Assembly: GCF_029227915.1 (NCBI RefSeq)
Contig: NC_079882.1
Coordinates: 5,704,001-5,768,000 of the forward strand
DNA from: Hydractinia symbiolongicarpus
Lineage: Eukaryota > Cnidaria > Hydrozoa > Anthoathecata > Hydractiniidae
Reading direction: 5' to 3'
Length of the DNA stretch: 64,000 nucleotides
The notes beneath the pieces are model-generated. The model did not search any database and was not told where the DNA came from. It was given only the letters and a program-made list of their open reading frames with translations. Of this stretch, positions 50,335-62,229 are shown in pieces (position 1 is the stretch's first letter; each line of letters opens with the position of its first letter). A program made the translations under genes and the position numbers.

Positions 50335-51890
50335 CAAAAATCGCGAATCGCTGGTGTGCTCGTGCAGCCCTGGAAAGTTGTTCACAGCATTAGAAGATAA
50401 ATTGAGCAAAAGATTAAATGTAATTGAACTCGTTTTTAATTAAGTTGTTAATTGTGTTGTGTTTGTTGTATTCTATGTTAAGTTGTACTATAACCCTAAA
50501 GGCTGTATAACTGAAGACACTTTGTTATGCAAGCTAAAGACAAAGTTTTAAAAGTAGAGACGCTTCTTGTTGGGATCTGCGCGCAAACGTTTATTTAAAT
50601 AATTTTTTAGGAAGTATTATTAAGGTGTAGCCTACTTCAGAAAGATTTTTTAAAACCCAATTCATAGTTCTGTCCATAGAATATTTCTTAATTTATTAAA
50701 AGAGATCTCAAGTCACAATTTTTTAACATGATAATTTTCATTTTTCATCGTGGCAAATGTGTTTAAACTTTAGGTGTAAATGGTACATATGCAAAAAACG
50801 AATTTTAAGGAGAGAACTCACGTAAAAACCTACATATATGTTTTTTTGGAACAAAACATTCTTACATATCTCATATTTCATTTTTTTTTATGTTCAAACT
50901 TTCCAAACAGTTATTGCATTAAAGGTCGCCGTCATTACCGAATATATGCCAGCTTTGTTTGTGACATCACACGGCGCACATAGCTCAGCAGGACTTGTGA
51001 GAAAGCACTTACGTCTTGGTTTTTCAAGAGAGATTATAATTTATTGCGAGGTTCGAACGATGAAGTAGACAAGCTAAATTCCAGTAGAACAACATGATCG
51101 TAGAAAAAATTATTTTCAACAACATGCAGGTAAACAAAGAAAAACTTTGAGACTTTTTGCTTTGTTTTGCTGTCATAATATCACTTCTAGTACATTTTAT
51201 TGCGCCTAATCATTTGACGTGTTGTTTTTAAGTCTATCAAATTAATGAACCGCCTGTTGTTTTTAAGATGTTTTCACACAAAAGTAACACAAGCAAATTT
51301 TTATAACAAAGTTAAATACACGTAATGCTTATTTTTTTCCAAGTGATAATTCATGTCTGAAACTCTAAAACTATATTTATAAGATTAAAACATTATTTTA
51401 TTGTGATAAAGATAAATATTTCAAAACATGATAAATAAAATTACTCTTAGACAATCACAGGAGATACAGTTTAACATTCCCTCGTTTCGTTCATTCAGAA
51501 TGCGTATCTTTACATCTCCGCGGACATACGACACACAAGTAAGTATTTTACCGAACAGACAGTCGTAATTAATACTGCCACGACGAAGATCGTAGGACTA
51601 CTTTACCTTAAATATCTCGACAACTAATGCTCACCAATTTAAAAAAATTAACACCGTTCATATTCACATTATAATGAACATTTTAGGCACAACTTGTAAT
51701 CAATCGTTAGTTCTTCTTTAATGAAAACCAGATTTAATTAAAACTAATTTTAATTAAATCAACTTTGTTAGGTATCGCGGCAGAACCTCGAGTATCTGAT
51801 TGTTTGAATAAGAAGCAAAGTAAATGTAGGTGTTATGTTATTAGAATTTTAACATTAAAAATTGGGGAAACCTCTCCAATATATTAGTCG
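50335..51890. other. No gene seen
   Basis: AT-rich with short open frames only. The frame at 50838-51068 matches nothing I know and lacks convincing splice sites. Confidence 0.45.
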
Positions 51891-51893
51891 TTA

Positions 51894-52553
51894 CAGTAGA
51901 GTCTCCATAACTCAAACCTCTATAACTCGAATCTCTCCTTAACTCGAACAAATTCGTTGGCACCGTGAAAATTTTCTAATAAACTCTTATAAAAAAACCT
52001 CTACAACTCGAACCTCCATAACTCGAATCTTCCCTTAACTCGAACAAATTTTTTTGTCCCTTGGAGACTTTTCTCTCCATAACTCGAATTTTCTGACATC
52101 ATAATCAAAATTCGAACAGTTTTCCTGATAAATTGGGTCTAAAAATCTTGTTAATACGTGTTTTGCAGGCCTTATTATTAATTCGAATGATTAATGATGC
52201 GTCATCCAAACCTTTCGAACGTCTTTTTCGAACGTTTTCGAGAAAATCTAAAGAATTTCAAAAGAAAGACACTCTCATAACAATGTCGTCTGTGGCAGGA
52301 TTAAAAGTGTATTGTTTTGACTTTCATTAACCTAATAGCCCCCTTAAAGTTAGACTTAAGATTAAATATAACGTTTTTATCCAGCTGGTTCACGTAAAGG
52401 GAGGATATTTTTTTTATCTTGCTAGCGAGATTTGGGGATTCTGATATTCCAGCCTGGTCTAAAGAATTATAATTAAAACTAATACAGTAGAGTCTCCATA
52501 ACTCGAACGATTTCCTTTTCCCCGTGGCTGTTCGAGTTATGGAGACTCTACTG
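51894..52553 (+). mobile_element. Internally deleted Tigger, non-autonomous, TA duplication
   Basis: This has the same family and left end as 44078-46228, flanked by TA (51892-51893 and 52554-52555). Only the 5' leader and about six transposase codons (MSSVAG) remain before the sequence jumps to the 3' leader. The right part is abnormal: after GGAGGATA it turns into an inverted copy of the element's own outer end and of the host flank (see 52408-52630). Confidence 0.9.
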
Positions 52554-52630
52554 TATTAGTTTTAATTATAATTCTTTAGACCAGGCTGGAATATCAGAAT
52601 CCCCAAATCTCGCTAGCAAGATAAAAAAAA
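52408..52630. repeat. Perfect 101-bp inverted repeat across a Tigger end
   Basis: Positions 52408-52508 are the exact reverse complement of 52530-52630, with a 21-bp spacer. The inner 31 bp of each arm are Tigger end (or TA); the outer part is ordinary flank. Thus 70-odd bases of the right flank have been copied, inverted, into the element. Confidence 0.95.
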
Positions 52631-52754
52631 GAATAATGTTAGTTCTGAAAACTTCTGGTTAAACAAACTATTTGATCAGCTCTACTGTGTTTGTTTAGCT
52701 TGTGTTTCGAAACTTTGCTTGTTGGCCTTAAATTGTTTTCACTCATTCTTTTAG

Positions 52755-54381
52755 ACAATTTCAGAGAGCAGGGAAGTTCTTTGCAACATAAAAAGTGCAT
52801 TCTTATTTTTATGCTTTGTTCTGGCTTACGCTAGCAGTTTTGAAGGTGAAACTTTGCTTTATTCTGTTTTTCAAGGTTCCATCTCGTAGAGGTTAAATTG
52901 ATTGTGTCCTTGGTAGTTATATTGCAATGTTTAACTTGGGTTGCAACACACACACTTACAATGTGTATTTTTTCTAGCCCGAACTAAAATGACAAAACTA
53001 TAAATTTTTTTATTGTTTTTTTATTTCCTGTAGGTCGTAAGACAAAAACAAAGATGAACTTATCATGTATTTTCCTTTTTAGAAGACTTCACTTCTGATG
53101 ATGAATCAAGTGGAACGGTATGAAGCCTTTATATACGTTGATAATAATAGGATATAAGCTGTTTTGTTTATCTATACCGAATAATATTACCAGACGACAA
53201 AACTATAAACCGAGCTTGAGATGTCGATACGCTGACCGAGGGCAATATTTCTTGAAAGAAATAGATATTTCAGTTTATATTGTTCTTAATGATGAATTTA
53301 TAGCTTTCAAGAATAAAACTATCGAAGTGCGTGTACACTCCGCTAAAAGTAGGCTTTCTATATATGGATGTAATAAACTTTCGGTCCACATCACAAGTAA
53401 AGGATATGTCAAGGAAAGATAATTTATTGCTTTTTTCCGTCTCTGATGTAAAACAGATGTTGCAAGATGATGCAAGTAGTCCGGGGATGAAAACAACACA
53501 AAAATATCGTCAACGTACCATTTAGAGTAGACGGACTTGAATTCTGTTGGACAATTGTTCAACCAATTTTGCTCATGATAGCACAAAAAAGCATTAGCAA
53601 ATGTGGGGCGGGCCTAAGTGTGAAACAAGATGGCAGTCTCTATATGGCCAGCCTTGACATTGACTCTTTTTACCAACATAAGACGTCTTGTGTTTACTGG
53701 GCGCAAAACTTACACAGTGCTGTATAAAGCCCGTAGTGAAGGATTTTTACCCAATCAGCGCTGCGAATTTCTGGTATTTACCGGTTGAAAATAGCTATGA
53801 GTTGATAATACTCAAATATTACTTTATTGTTAATAATTTTTTTTCAGTGCCGAGCAGAATACACAAAATGTATGAAAGCTGCAAGCGATGTCAAACAAAA
53901 AGTACAGTGTCTTAAAGGACGTACAATGTGCTATTCCACCTGCGTGAAACAGGTATGTTCGTATTTTATGTTTAGAAATTATAAGACGCTTTGTTTCCCC
54001 TCCACCAAACTGTTTCAAATTTAACAAAAGTTTTCAGTTATACTAAAAGTAAATCGAAATGCGTTACTGTAAACATTAGTTACGTTAAATATAAAACTTT
54101 TTAAGGAGAAGTAAAAATTATCATTATTTTTAAAAGTAATTTTTTCTTATCAAAATTTCTAAATTTGTCATAAAATTTCGTTATAAGTCGTCAATTCCTT
54201 TACTTTTCCACTCTCTTCTTTCTCGATGATTATTTTGAGAAAATCTGTTTTTCAAAAAGAGTGACTCGTATATTATTTTTAGTGTCACGTGGAACGAAGA
54301 AAATGTGCTGATGCAGCATCAACCATACGAGAGCGACTTGCGTGTAGTAGTAAAGGGGTGAAATGTGCAATTGGCTGTTGA
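52755..54381 (+). CDS. Secreted cysteine-repeat protein (5' end not found)
   Basis: Four exons join in phase: 52755-52845, 53083-53117, 53848-53952 and 54283-54381 (TGA). The first encodes a signal-peptide-like core, SAFLFLCFVLAYASS, but no in-frame ATG; the start must be in an upstream exon. Next comes a short acidic segment, EEDFTSDDESSGT, then two exons that each encode one repeat. Both repeats have the spacing C-x6-C-x12-C-x6-C-x3-C and are rich in Lys/Arg. Signal peptide, acidic propart and basic Cys-rich domain is a layout seen in secreted defence or signalling peptides. I do not recognise the family and claim no activity. The Tigger at 51894 with its inverted repeat lies about 125 bp upstream. 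Confidence 0.7.
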
Positions 54382-54971
54382 CACTAATTACAACGTCTAA
54401 TTAAAGTTAACTAGAAGAAAATGCGTCATTTATAACAGCTAGTTTTATTTGTAAACACACCCCATCTCATTTCCTTTATGCATTTTCATTACCTTGTCGT
54501 TATACCCTGCCAAAAATGAACTTGTCAGTTTTGATTTCTGAAAAATAACCTTAACTACAGCGTAACCTAACCACATTAAAACATTTGAACTTGAAACTGT
54601 CTAAAAATTTTGCAAGTATCCCCTATTTGCTAGGTAATCCAGTCCATGAATATTTGGTTTGCACTAAGGAAAATAACATTAGGCCAGATATGAAATATAT
54701 TATTCTTCTTAATCATAATGAATTGCTTTACCGTTATACACCCTATCATGTTTTCTAAAAGGTTTATTTTTTAGGAATACTTTTCTAAGACATTTTGGTT
54801 ACAAACGTATTCCCAACAGGAGCTAATAAAAGAGCTAGTTAGTTACAAATAGTTATAACCAGCTAGTTAGGTAATTATGCTTTTTCTCGCAATCTTGTAT
54901 TTAGCCATGGCGCTACAAAGCTTGTAAAATGATGTTTCTGTCACTAATAGTTGATCAAATTCTCACTTACG

Positions 54972-55710
54972 TAACCCTATTCGGGCCGGGGGGGAAGGGG
55001 GGGGGGGCGGATTCCCCCCCTGCCCTGACGGTTTTTTTTAATAACTCCTGATGCTTTCTTATATGGCTATGATACTTACTTAGTTTGAGCATTTATCTAT
55101 TAGAAACCTGCATGCTAAAATTTTAGGTCCCATACCTTTCAGAGGCTTTGATATTGGCCATTACTCGAAACTACCCCTAGAATCTCTATGAAATCCTTAT
55201 AATGGGGAAAATATAATAACTCCCTTTAGGAATATCCTTAGAACTTGAAACTTGCAACACAACTTTGTTTCATCAAGAGGAATCATTTTGAATAACTTTG
55301 ACACGTGACTAATCCGACTTCCCGATTTTGTCGGATTTTACCCGAAAATCGGAAAATAACGAATTTGGGGCAATTTTTGGCACTTTTTTATCCGATCCAT
55401 ATAAAAACCAGAAGATATGTTAAAAAAATTTTATTTAGCTTTCAGAAACTTCAAACAGAATGTAAAAATTCGCTCTAGAACAAAAGTAATTATATTTTAA
55501 GCAGATAGTGGCATTTTTAACAATTTTCAAGCTTCTGATGACGTCACAGAAAATGTGGTGAAGCAAGCAAAAATTTATTGCCGCCATTTTGTTCCTTTTA
55601 TGACGTACTATAAGTGTGCTAAGTTTGATTCGATTTGAACAATCCTATGAAAAGGCGGAACCTGCCCCCGGTCATAGTATGTTCGAAAAACCCCGGACCG
55701 ATTAGGGTTA
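54972..55710. mobile_element. MITE with GC-rich inverted ends
   Basis: The left end TAACCCTATTCGGGCCGGGG and right end CCCCGGACCGATTAGGGTTA are imperfect inverted repeats. The outer TA may be the target duplication. The 739-bp body is non-coding, with G- and C-runs near the left end and one TGACGTCAC. The subterminal CCGATTTTGTCGG region is also palindromic. Confidence 0.65.
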
Positions 55711-56070
55711 AGGATAATACGAAGGATAATACGAACATTAAAAAATTCCAGCCGCAGCTCCAGATTTAACTTTATACGCAAATAAAATACTTAAAACATT
55801 AGATTAAAACCCTGAAGATGTTTTCAAAGAATTCACTAGAAAAAATAGTAACGTAAATTTATTTTCATTCCTTTCGAGCTTGAAAATGGAGACGGTCTTT
55901 AAAAAATAGAAATTAATTACTTGTTATATGTTTCTCCCACTAAAACTTTGAGAAGCCTAGCCTTTACTGCGATTGAAAACCACCATATAAAGTCACATCT
56001 TTTGTTCTTGGAAACACTGTAAACTTTAAGTCCCCACAAACAATCCATTTTAAAAAAGTGTAGTTTGTTG

Positions 56071-56157
56071 TATAGACATATTATGTTATGGCCTCCCAGT
56101 GAAAAAATTAACATTTAGGAAAAATTTGATGTTTGTCAAAAGTTAAGCTATTCGTTT
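56071..56157 (+). repeat. Dispersed 85-bp repeat, copy 1
   Basis: About 87 bp beginning ATAGACATATTATGTTATGG recur at 60326-60412 in the same orientation with several differences. The two copies lie on either side of the 3.1-kb hAT-type element. Confidence 0.75.
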
Positions 56158-57939
56158 TGAGTAATTAGTGCAAAGAAAACTTATCTCCAGGTTTGTTGTT
56201 AATCAGAAAACCCAACTTGATGTTTTTATAAACCATACTCTTATATAGAAAGCTAGTACATACTAGAGAGCAAAAGATAAACGTGAGTATATAAAAATTC
56301 GGGATTTGTAGACCATGCAGTTTGTTCCTAATGTTAATTGCATAAGACATCACTGCTTATGAATATTGACCACTTTAGTTGTCGATGAAAATATGTCACA
56401 GCGGCAGATTTTTCTTGCTTTTTATGACGTTCACAACTAATTTAAATCTGATTCAATAAAAATAAAAAACATTATAACATTACTTTGTTGTAGAGATTTT
56501 AATGAAAATGCAAACATTTATTCCCATTGACTAAAGGAGTTAATAAAAACTATCAACGTGAAAGTATCATATACAATAACAACAAAATTTGCAGCCATTT
56601 TATTTTTCTCACTTCACAACTGTATTATTGAATGTTGTGATAACTAGTTAATTTTAAATAACTGAATTGGTTCAAATTCAATCAATGGTTGAACAAGTAT
56701 GAATTTATTCCTACATTTGAAAAAGGTCTACCTTGACAACTCGAAAAAAAATATTGCGCATGTGCAAATTAGATCGACGTCGATCATTTCAATTATATTA
56801 ATTTGATTAAAATTTTAACGATATCATATAATGTCTCAGGGGCGGATCTAGGATTTTTTTCTGGTTAGGCAAAATTTCATAGATTTTTTGGCAAAGTAAT
56901 GTCAAGGGTTGTGGTGTTGTACGAGGTAAATCGGCCGTTTTGTGTTTTTGCTGTAAAAGGAACTAAAATTTTCCCAAAAGTAAGGTTTTTAGTTATTAAG
57001 AATCCTTCTAGATTAGAAACGAAAGTTTCTTTATAGCCAAACAAATAACAGTAACCCCCGTAGTTTTACCACTTTATCCTTGTTAAAACATGCGGATGGA
57101 AAATGCGTCTGGTTAGCAAATTCGATTTGAAACAGGGTTAGCGTTTCCATAATTTCTTTGAATCACATATTGGTATTAAGTATCTTAGCATCTTTTTTCG
57201 TTTTGCGCACATAATACGAGTACAAGTAATAAGTTGGGGATTTGCTTCATTTCAAAACATGCAATAAGTCTAATAACTAACAATACAACAAAAAATTACA
57301 TTACAAGACAATTTTAGGAATAGATAGTCAACAGTAGTGCAACGTAGAAATATTGTTTGGAAAATTATAGTCTGTGGTAACAACCTGCAAATGCACAAAG
57401 AAAACCAGCATATAAAAGAATAAAAGATTTCCAGTTAGACTTACAGTGTAAGATCGCAACATATAATAAACGTGTACAAAAAGTATATAGTAATCACCTC
57501 TTCATGAAGTTAATACAGTTTAGCATTAGGGTTACTGGTGTAGTTTTGCACCAATTTCTATTAAGCATTAATTTTAATGCTATGAAATTCCCACAAGAGA
57601 AAGGCAGTTTATTAAGCCAGAAAAGAGTTAGAAATTAGAAAAATAACATCAAAACATTTAAGATGTCTCATATTATTTACCCTTACATGTCCCTGTCAAC
57701 TATGTTTAAAAAATATTTTAATACTGTAAAATCTTTAAGAAAGTTTTAGTAACTATAAGCCAATTATGAAGATTCTCATATAAAAAGCAACATATATACA
57801 AATCCTACTCATATCTATAAGTTGACATGACATTTTGTTAGTTTACAGTCTGTAACAGAACGTTTTTTAACATGCAATTCTTGTTTCGATCTGTATATGT
57901 TTTACGTGAAAATCATTTCTATGATTTACTTGAATATTC

Positions 57940-58292
57940 ACAAGTTATTTTGTTTGATTTTTTTCACCAACTTTGTGGATTATACCAGATATATATCCAT
58001 TGTTTACAGTTTTCCAATATTATAAGGATTCAGAACAAATCTTCTGTGTTATTTACTTGAATATTCATCATAGGTACCAGGGTGACATCAAAATACAAGT
58101 TATTTTGATTGATTTTTTTCACCTTCTTAGTTCCTCTTATGAAACACAACTTTGTGGATTATACCAGATATATATCCATTGTTTACAGTTTTCCAATATT
58201 ATAAGGATTAACAAATCTGTGTTCTTTTAATTGATGGTGATTTTCATTGTCAGAAGAATATTCATCTTAGGTACCAGGGTGACATCAAAATA
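57940..58292 (+). repeat. Two tandem copies of a 155-195-bp unit
   Basis: CAAGTTATTTTG through TACCAGGGTGACATCAAAATA occurs at about 57940-58095 and again at 58097-58292. The second copy has an extra segment near its start. It is non-coding and inside the hAT-type element. Confidence 0.8.
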
Positions 58293-59539
58293 TCTTATCC
58301 TAAAACAAAATTATATCAATGTATTGCTCAGCAAGATGAGAATAAGAAATATTATAAAACAAACTTGGACTATTCTTAGATTAGGTATTGCTTCATTCTT
58401 TTGTTTTTAGCAATATTATTACAATTAAAAGTAACATGGGAAAGTCAAAGAGATCTTCTCATGTTCTTAAAAGTTTTAAAATGAGCAGTGGGATGTTGCA
58501 TATAAAATGCACTGTTTAAAAGTTCCCACAAAGTCAAAGTTCTTAGGGACAATCACAATAAAAAAGTATATGCTAAGCGTATAAATTTGGCGGTGGGACG
58601 AGGTAGAATCCTTTGACGTTTAATTATATCTCATACTGTATACATCGATTTCTTAGAGAACAGAAAGAATTAATAACTTTTAGTGTCTACCTGCTTAGCA
58701 GGGACACATGGATGAGTGCTTATGGTTTCAAGGACTGACAACATTCAAAGATTACCTTTTCTGATTTGATGTTTAGGGGAGGGAAAGGGGATCTGCAGAT
58801 CTATTAACATTTAGCTTGGACTTTTGCGTTCATGAAAGAGCTGTCCCTTAGTTATCTTACAAGAATGTATTCTCTCCCAAACAGAAACAAAGATACACAG
58901 TTGCATAAACGGCTACACGAAGCCTACACGAAGCCAGTGACCCTTAAGACGTTAAAGAAAAAAAACTAACAAAATTCCAACTAATACACATACAGGTAGC
59001 TAGTAATACTCTATACCGAATTTAACATACACATCAAAACATCTTTCGACCGCCAAGACAGTGTTTACATAAATTGCCTCCGTTAGCTATCTCGTTTGGC
59101 ATTGGGCTTTTATGTTTTTAAACAATGCATTTGATCAAGGCCAAGTTAAAACCTTTTGTTTTGATAAGAAAAAGATTTAAATTACACGTTTTGTAAGAAC
59201 ATCTGGTGGTTTACCACTTTTAAGAATAGTTCTTGACACAAAAGTGCCTAAAATTCAGGAGCAGCTAAAACTAAAATATTTCAAGTATTACTGAATTTAT
59301 TGTCTCTTGCAGAGGAAGATAAAGGTTTGGTTTGAGACAACAACACGGCACACGTGGCCAAAATACTTCTCTCCAGCATTTCCAATCCTTTCAATATCTG
59401 AAAAGGTTTCCAAATTCAAAACTTCTTTATTTAACTTAGGTGGCATACAATTGCTTTAATATTCTAGACATTTGAAGTGCTCCCTGCAATTGCACCTGAT
59501 CCAGGTAAACCATGTTGAAAAAGAAACATCCACTCCATG

Positions 59540-59728
59540 TAACCGTACCCGTGGTCGTTTTAGGCGTTTAAACTTTAAAACCCACGGACGTTTTAGGCGT
59601 TTTTTCTTCACATTCCAGAATTTCATTCATTGGAACTTGGAAACCCGCGGACGTTTTAGGCGTTTTTTCTTCCATCTGTGATTTTCATTCATTCGGAACT
59701 TTAAAACCCGCGGACGTTTTAGGCGAAT
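59540..59728 (+). repeat. Minisatellite with CGGACGTTTTAGGCG core
   Basis: Four copies of a CCCGCGGACGTTTTAGGCG-type core are spaced about 40-60 bp apart. The frame through them gives repeated GRFRR, but it has no gene context and is likely non-coding. Confidence 0.75.
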
Positions 59729-59959
59729 AGACATTTTGCCTAAGATCGCCCCGGGTTTGCTTATTTGAGTAAAATAAAACACGCACGCCGCGCATCGTCT
59801 TAGTCGAAATCGGCGGATGCCAAAAATAAATTGATAAAAATAATTTAGTTTTTTTTATAGATTATTCTATCTATAGAGAATTTTTTTTCTAGTTCACAAA
59901 ACTAGGCTTAGGCAATTGCCTAGGCTGCCTAACCCTAGATCCGCCCCTGTGTCTCAATT

Positions 59960-62060
59960 GGCTGTTCAAATCCGCTATGGCTAACGTAAAATTCCATGAC
60001 CCACACTGGAAAGGACATCACAAGTCATGAGGGACAAGAAAGATTCAAAAGTGATGAGGACTTAAACAACCATTTTTGCTTTAATTAATACTGATAAGTT
60101 AAAAACTTTACTTTTTTTTAATCAGAGCATTATTTGTAGATCATAACCTGTTCATAAAAAATTAATAATCGTTGGGACTTATGCCACTCAAATGGGAAAA
60201 TATGTAAATGATCGCGCTGTAGCCTATTTAAATTGCAGGATGAGACCAATAATAACGCATCCACTTTTACCTATTTGTGTTGATTTCATCGCATCAGATG
60301 TACAACTTCAATATTCATATTGTCGCATAGACATATTATGTTATGGCCTCCCACTGAAAGAATGAACATTTAGTAAAAATTTCATGTTTATCAAATGTTA
60401 AGCTATTCTACTGAAATTGCTGCAAAATTAACCCTATTAACACTGGTCTTCTTTGGTCTAGTATGGAAGAAGGATTTATGATTGGGAGGTAAAACTTGGA
60501 ATACTGGTGGAGATTTTAAATACAAACAGATTGCAGGTGAAAAAAATTAATTTGATGACGCAATTGGGATCAGAAATGACGTCACATATGCATAGAATTA
60601 GTTATTTTCCTAATTTTGCAATAGATTCGAACTTCTTAAGTATTATTGACGAAACGTCCTAAAGTCGTTTTTATTCACTGACTTATTCACTCGAAGGGAA
60701 TTTCTTTTTTAAAAAAAATAAATTTTAATCACGTCAGTAGAATCCAAATTAACGTCATATTTGTAACAAAGATTATCATTTTAACGATAAAAGTAAAGCA
60801 TCTAGTTCTTTTGTAATAAAATACTGTGATGCTAGTCTGTGTGTTCCATCATTTTTTACAAGTGCAAGTTTTTCGCCTCATATGACAAAAATCTCCTCAA
60901 AAAAGTCCTTAAATCTTCTTAAATTTTGTTTGGAAAAAAGAGTGGGAACCCTGACCAATCAAGCATGAAACATAATTTTATTTAGACCCAATCTGGCAAT
61001 TTTAATTACGAGAATTGCTCATAATGTTTTTTGCACATGTATCTTTGTCAAAATTTATATACTGTCAAAAATCGTTTCGTGTCCCCGATAACTACCAAAT
61101 TCAGGAACTATGATAATAGTAGAAATATTTTTCGACTCAAATTTATCAAATCAACATAAAAACAAGCTATAGCAAGATTTAATTCTTTATTTTAATTTTA
61201 TTTTAATTTAAAGGTATGGTTTCCAACAAGAAGTATTTTACAGCTCACTTACCTGGGCACCTTAACATCTGGGCACCATAACTACTATTTTCCACTTTAG
61301 GAAAATTTTCTATAATATGTATCTTCCATTTCATAATATTGCGCATTTTAGAAAGTAAACAAACTTTTCGCAATTCTCACAAATGAAATAACCTGATTGG
61401 CTAAACAATTCTCAACTTGTTTTTTTTCGCACATAACGCAATTAACAAGTTAAACTCAATTCTACTTTGCTCAGAGCAAAATAGACAAGAACATTTTCTC
61501 TACATGTGACGTAAACAATTTTTCTGCTCCTTTCAATTCAGTACTTTGACTCATACTTGTATTTAGATTAAGGAGGTATTTTTTTTTAAGAATAGAACTT
61601 TTTATCTTTGCAAAAAATTAGTTCTTTAAAAATTAGTTCTCCAAAATATCCATTAATGCTTCTGTTGTTTTACATAACAGAATGTCAGAATTTCTAAGGC
61701 GAACTTTTATGATATCTAAAGCTGTCTACATATATCCTTCTCTCTAATTCCTTGTTTTTCTCATTGTTCAAAACAACACAAAACATGAACACATGAACTA
61801 TCTAAGTTTTCAGAAAGTATCTAGCTAGCTCAACTATATCGCAGTATTATGTAACCTGCTAATAAAACACCACAACTCTTTCTTAAACTTAAAAGACGCT
61901 TATTGAATTTACTAAGATAATTTTTCTTGTATATTTTAGTCGTAAAACAATAATTTTCTGTTGCTGGAACATAAAATTCCGCAAAATCCCGCTATTCTTA
62001 GTCGCATAAATTAACGCATTCCGCGTTCGCATAATCTAGCCATATAATGGCCAAAAATCA
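59960..62060. other. No gene seen
   Basis: AT-rich with no coding exon recognised. The only structured feature is the second copy of the 85-bp repeat at 60326-60412. Confidence 0.45.
60326..60412 (+). repeat. Dispersed 85-bp repeat, copy 2
   Basis: Direct repeat of 56071-56157, with about ten differences by eye. Confidence 0.75.
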
Positions 62061-62065
62061 CTCAA

Positions 62066-62195
62066 CGATACCAGGGTATTTTGGGCACGTGCCCCATCAT
62101 TAATAATCATCAAGACTTGTTGTTGCAGCCTCGATCCCAGGGCCTGTAGCGTTTTTTTGATATGAGGATGAAACGCGTACGAGACCCTGGTACAA
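62066..62195. mobile_element. Small MITE with ACCAGGGT ends
   Basis: The outer TACCAGGGT near 62069 and ACCCTGGTA near 62190 form inverted ends about 120 bp apart. The interior is GC-richer than its surroundings and includes GGGCACGTGCCC, a 12-bp palindrome. No target duplication was resolved. Confidence 0.45.
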
Positions 62196-62229
62196 CAGAC
62201 ATAAATTCGCCCAAAATTAAGCATGCAGA

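Larger units (their letters stand above)
56837..59949. mobile_element. Non-autonomous hAT-type element, 3113 bp, 5-bp duplication
   Basis: Ends CAGGGGCGGATCTAGG and CCTAGATCCGCCCCTG are perfect inverted repeats. The flanks carry TGTCT (56832-56836 and 59950-59954). CAGGGGCGGATC ends are common in animal hAT elements. No transposase frame survives inside. The interior holds a 175-bp tandem repeat and a GACGTTTTAGGCG minisatellite, so it is a long cargo-bearing derivative, or perhaps hosts a non-coding transcript. Confidence 0.8.

Noticed and set aside
59472-59681. Arg/Phe-rich repeat protein
   Set aside because: The repeated GRFRR comes from a minisatellite inside a non-autonomous element; no promoter or splice context.
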